64,000 nucleotides of DNA, taken from the NCBI RefSeq assembly GCF_964656455.1, contig NC_135724.1, positions 7,369,466-7,433,465 on the forward strand. The letters are read 5' to 3'. The notes below the pieces were generated by a model that made no database searches, was not told the DNA's origin, and was given only the letters and a program-made list of their open reading frames with translations. The DNA is from Halichoerus grypus. Taxonomy: Eukaryota; Chordata; Mammalia; Carnivora; Phocidae. The translations under genes and the position numbers were made by a program. Below are positions 60,744 to 64,000 of the stretch, piece by piece (positions within the stretch are counted from its first letter, which is position 1; each line of letters begins with the position of its first letter).

Positions 60744-62190
60744 AACTATTTTTGTCCCACAAATGGAATCATGCTCAAATTCAAAGAACAACACTACACT
60801 GAAAGTTCACATGCGCATACTGTTTGTAAATATCACAAACATCCTAAATAGGATAATGAGCCTAGAAGTATGAGCATCCCAAAGAAATATCCAGCACATT
60901 GGTATTAGAAAAGAGAGAAGATCTATAAAGGGAACTGGGAGGAACAGCTTTGGGGACAAATAAAGAAGGGAAAAGTCCCCAGCCACCTCCCTTTAAAATG
61001 TGAACCCTCTCAAGTACTATAGCTTCTCGGCAGCCATACTTCCTTACTGCCATTACCTAAAAAATACAATTTTTAGTTAAGAAAAGAAAAAGAAATAGAA
61101 TTGCTTTAAAATAAGTATAATACTTGAAACAAAAGGATTGAAAAATAACCTAAAATGTTAAGAACATGAATGAAAAATTCTGAAAGCTCAGTATAAAATA
61201 GGAAGAAAATCAAAGTAATATGGATGATTCCTTTAAAATAAGAAAGATAAAAATCTCATAAAATATAAAGGAAGAAATTAAGAATACGAAAACGAGTCAA
61301 ACACATTTAAATAAAGAGAAAAGTTTTGAAATAGAAAATAACTAAACATTCATAGAATAAATTAAAAATAAGAAGTGAGAAATATTAAAGGGCCACAATA
61401 AACAGTGGATGATTTTTAAAAAAAAGCAGTAAGTTATAGAAAAAAGAAAAACAGTAGTACAAAAATATCTAAGAGCAGATTCAGTAAGGGAAGTCACCCC
61501 AAAGAGGTGAATATACGCAGTGTCAATGAAAAAGCATTTCAAATGTTGAAGTTGCAGACTAACTGAAGTAACCATTTAATGGAATGAAATAAAGAGATTG
61601 TAGGTAAAGAATGGAAGGAGGAGACGCCTCAAGAATGTATAAATGGAACGTGTATCCCACGATTCAGCGGGTTCCAACTCTGTCTTCAGCATGAAATACT
61701 TGCAGATGTGTTCTGGGTGCAGAGTGCAATGCAAAGCCTTGATCTTCCCTCCCTCCCCCTGAGTACAGAGTGGGGCACCACAACTTGGGTGGCTCTTCTG
61801 GAACACCTGTTTGGATGAGAGGCGCATAACCCACAGGAAAACCCCAGGCCAAGCAGGAAAGGCAAACACACAGGACAGAGGGCTCCCAACAGAATAGTCC
61901 ATGGGAACTAAGTGCTAGAAAACCAGCACAGTGAGATTTTCACATAAAACTCTACTGAAGGGTGGAGGCTTCCATGCTAATTATCCGAACTGAAGAGCTG
62001 GCACACACACAACCTTAATATTTTTTTTAGTTTTCATCAAGCAACACCATATGTTATTAAAACAAGAACATAATTTGTTTCAATTACAATTATCAGGAGA
62101 ATCCCAGAGGGGACCAATTTCAATGATATAAAATGAAATCACTACTGTGTAGCACCCCAGATTCAGGGAAATGTTGAAGTCTTTATGTGA
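60744..62190. other. Unassigned; strongly A-rich to 61460
   Basis: 61070-61460 is very A-rich on the plus strand, with few C, like the A-rich strand of an old L1, though no landmark is secure. A 108-codon minus frame at 61576-61902 has no family signature. Confidence 0.4.
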
Positions 62191-62220
62191 GCGCACACAC
62201 ACACACACACACACACACCC
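62191..62220. repeat. (CA)n microsatellite
   Basis: About 13 uninterrupted CA units. Confidence 0.96.
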
Positions 62221-62766
62221 CTTAACTATCCTGGGAACCAAAAAGTAAAGATTCCAGGCCATAATGTGGATGAAACCAAGTCAGACTCCAGGAGCAGACT
62301 GTGGGTATAACAAGACAGGTAAAGTTTCTCTTTTTCATCCTCTCTGTACACAGAGGATTTAAATATACCCAGGGTCATGAATGAAATACATACACACTCA
62401 AAATTAAGGAATACTACGTATTACTCAATTATCTATTTAAGTTTAAGCTTTAATAAAATCTTTTATTCGGTATGAGACACTGGGACAGCCTTGGCTGAAA
62501 AAATAAGTTTCCTTCTCAGTAACTACATATTCCTTGTAATTACCCAGGGTAGGAACCTGAGCAAACAGCTACAGTGTTACCTCTTCTCCACATTGAGAGA
62601 ACACACAGAAGAGCGAAATGTAGAGGAACAATCATAAATGTAAGGGCCTATCACACTCTAAAAAGATTTGCCATTTTAATTTTCTGGCACTTTACCAGTT
62701 ACTTTCAATTTTCTCCTGCTTATTGACTTATTTCTTCAATTTTTCCTACTCAAAAGAAAGCTCTTC
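62221..62766. other. Unassigned
   Basis: No recognised repeat or exon between the CA repeat and the terminal L1. Confidence 0.4.
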
Positions 62767-63262
62767 TTTTTTTTTTATTTTATTATGTTATGTTAATCAC
62801 CATACGTTACATCATTAGTTTTTGATGTAGTGTTCCATGATTCATTGTTTGTGCATAACACCCAGTGCTCCATGCAGAACGTGCCCTCCTTAATACCCAT
62901 CACCAGGCTAACCCATCGCCTCACCCCCCTCCTCTCTAGAACCCTCAGTTTGTCTCTCAGAGTCTGTAGTCTCTTATGGTTCATTTCCCCCTCTGATTCC
63001 CCCCCCCCCTCGTTCTTCCCCTCCTGCTATCTTCTTCTTCCTCTTTTTTTTTTTTTTTAACATACAATGTATTATTTGTTTCAGAGGTACAGATCTGTGA
63101 TTCAACAGTCTTGCACACTTCACAGCGCTCACCATAGCACATACCCTCCCCAGTGTCTATCACCCAGCCACCCCATCCCTCCCACCCCAACACCCACTCC
63201 AGCAACCCTCAGTTTGTTTCCTGAGATTAAGAATTCCTCATCTTCTTAGTCTGAAATCATAC
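62767..63262 (-). mobile_element. Carnivore L1 3' end, minus strand, with two 3'UTR modules
   Basis: In reverse complement a first module (63262 to 63060) carries gaaacaaactgagggttgct, gggtatgtgctatggtgagc, gatctgtacctctgaaacaa and ends in an A-run (63059-63043). It is followed at once by a second module (63040 to 62767) with gaaccataagagactacaga, gcatggagcactgggtgtta and a terminal A-run. The second module is the family found at 3540-3813. The two modules are related to each other. No coding part is attached and no target duplication is visible. Confidence 0.9.
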
Positions 63263-64000
63263 AATTTTCATTTTGCGTTTGTCCTTTTTTTTCTATGGAT
63301 TAGCATGAGAAGTAGAGCAATGAGGCAGAATGCACCTGGGATTTGTAGCTAATACCCAAACCTAAGGAACACCCCTGCCATTGACTGCAACACCAGTGGC
63401 CCATCCAACCCCAGTTTCAGGTCCTCCACTTGTATGTGGGACTAGTAACACAGTAAGTCTCACAAATTTGCTTTGCAAAGATTTAGTTTGTATGATATCC
63501 ACTTGTTTTTATATTTTTAATGTTATTAAATGGATGGGAGGATATCCGTAGCAACACTGTATTGAATGTGCTAAAAACATGGTGGCCTCATTTTCTATTT
63601 TATTGTTGTATAGTCAAAAGATAAACATATAATGATAATTATAAAGAGGCAACTACAACCTCCTCAAGTGGATGCAGAACATGTCATTATGACTCAAGGG
63701 GCCCGGTGCTCAGCCAGGAGGTTCAGCCGACTTACAGGAAAGCCCACAGAGGGGGGAAAAGGTGGGACGTGCCAGTTCTGTTTGTAAATAAGCTGCTTTC
63801 TTCATTTGTCCTTGGTGCTATATCCTTTCTTACTTAAAAATAAAATGTTGGGATCAAGTCAATGCCATTATAACAAGCTGATCATTCTGTCTTCATATTT
63901 TTCAAAGCTTCATTCAAGAGCCTTTCGAAAAACACCCTTGATTTTCCATTAAAATTCAATTTGTTGATTTATGTATTTCAAGATGGGACTTCAGAGATCA
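63263..64000. other. Unassigned, AT-rich end of window
   Basis: No recognised repeat or exon. Confidence 0.4.

Noticed and set aside
61576..61902. Three overlapping minus-strand frames
   Set aside because: Open in several frames at once because of base composition; no family signature.

Overview
The window is mammalian nuclear DNA from a carnivoran. It holds at least 17 recognisable tRNA-Lys-derived carnivore SINEs (CAN/SINEC type) plus one SINE remnant. Most have tails built from TAAATAAAATCTTT and target-site duplications that can be read directly. The dog-type SINEC_Cf head is absent, and the recurring phrases (the gcatctgccttcggctc and gcgactgccttcggctc heads, and the ccctgcttgtgttcc body) are those of bears, mustelids and seals. 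I therefore infer a non-canid arctoid carnivoran; the species cannot be named from the sequence. There is no bacterial gene structure, operon, CRISPR array or phage. The stretch reads as intergenic or intronic DNA, and almost every longer reading frame is transposon-derived or looks like chance.

Layout: 1-3813 is the 3' two thirds of a fairly young L1 (plus strand) whose ORF2 is broken in both the endonuclease and reverse-transcriptase active sites. 3814-18620 is mostly unique sequence with old MIR/L2/hAT relics, two LTR relics, three SINEs, and a (GC)n(GT)n tract. 18620-20700 looks like an old ERV3/ERVL-type LTR plus internal sequence. 22120-32940 has LTR relics, a SINE, a 12-bp minisatellite in a GC-rich patch, and three old L1 pieces. 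About 33.7-38.2 kb is one long, internally deleted L1 (plus strand) carrying several nested SINEs. 39.6-57 kb holds SINEs, MIRs, three minus-strand L2 fragments, a MER5A-like element and another old L1. The window ends with a minus-strand L1 3' end made of two related 3'UTR modules in tandem.

The one place that may hold a cellular gene is 38745-39090 on the minus strand: a polypyrimidine tract and AG acceptor, 54 in-phase codons with protein-like composition, a stop, and an AATAAA about 150 bases further on. It could be the last exon of an unidentified gene running leftward. Several repeat-free stretches (24.3-24.75, 38.4-38.6, 45.9-46.3 and 51.3-51.8 kb) are rich in homeodomain/POU-like motifs and could be conserved regulatory elements; this is inference only. 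I found no clear new biological system.
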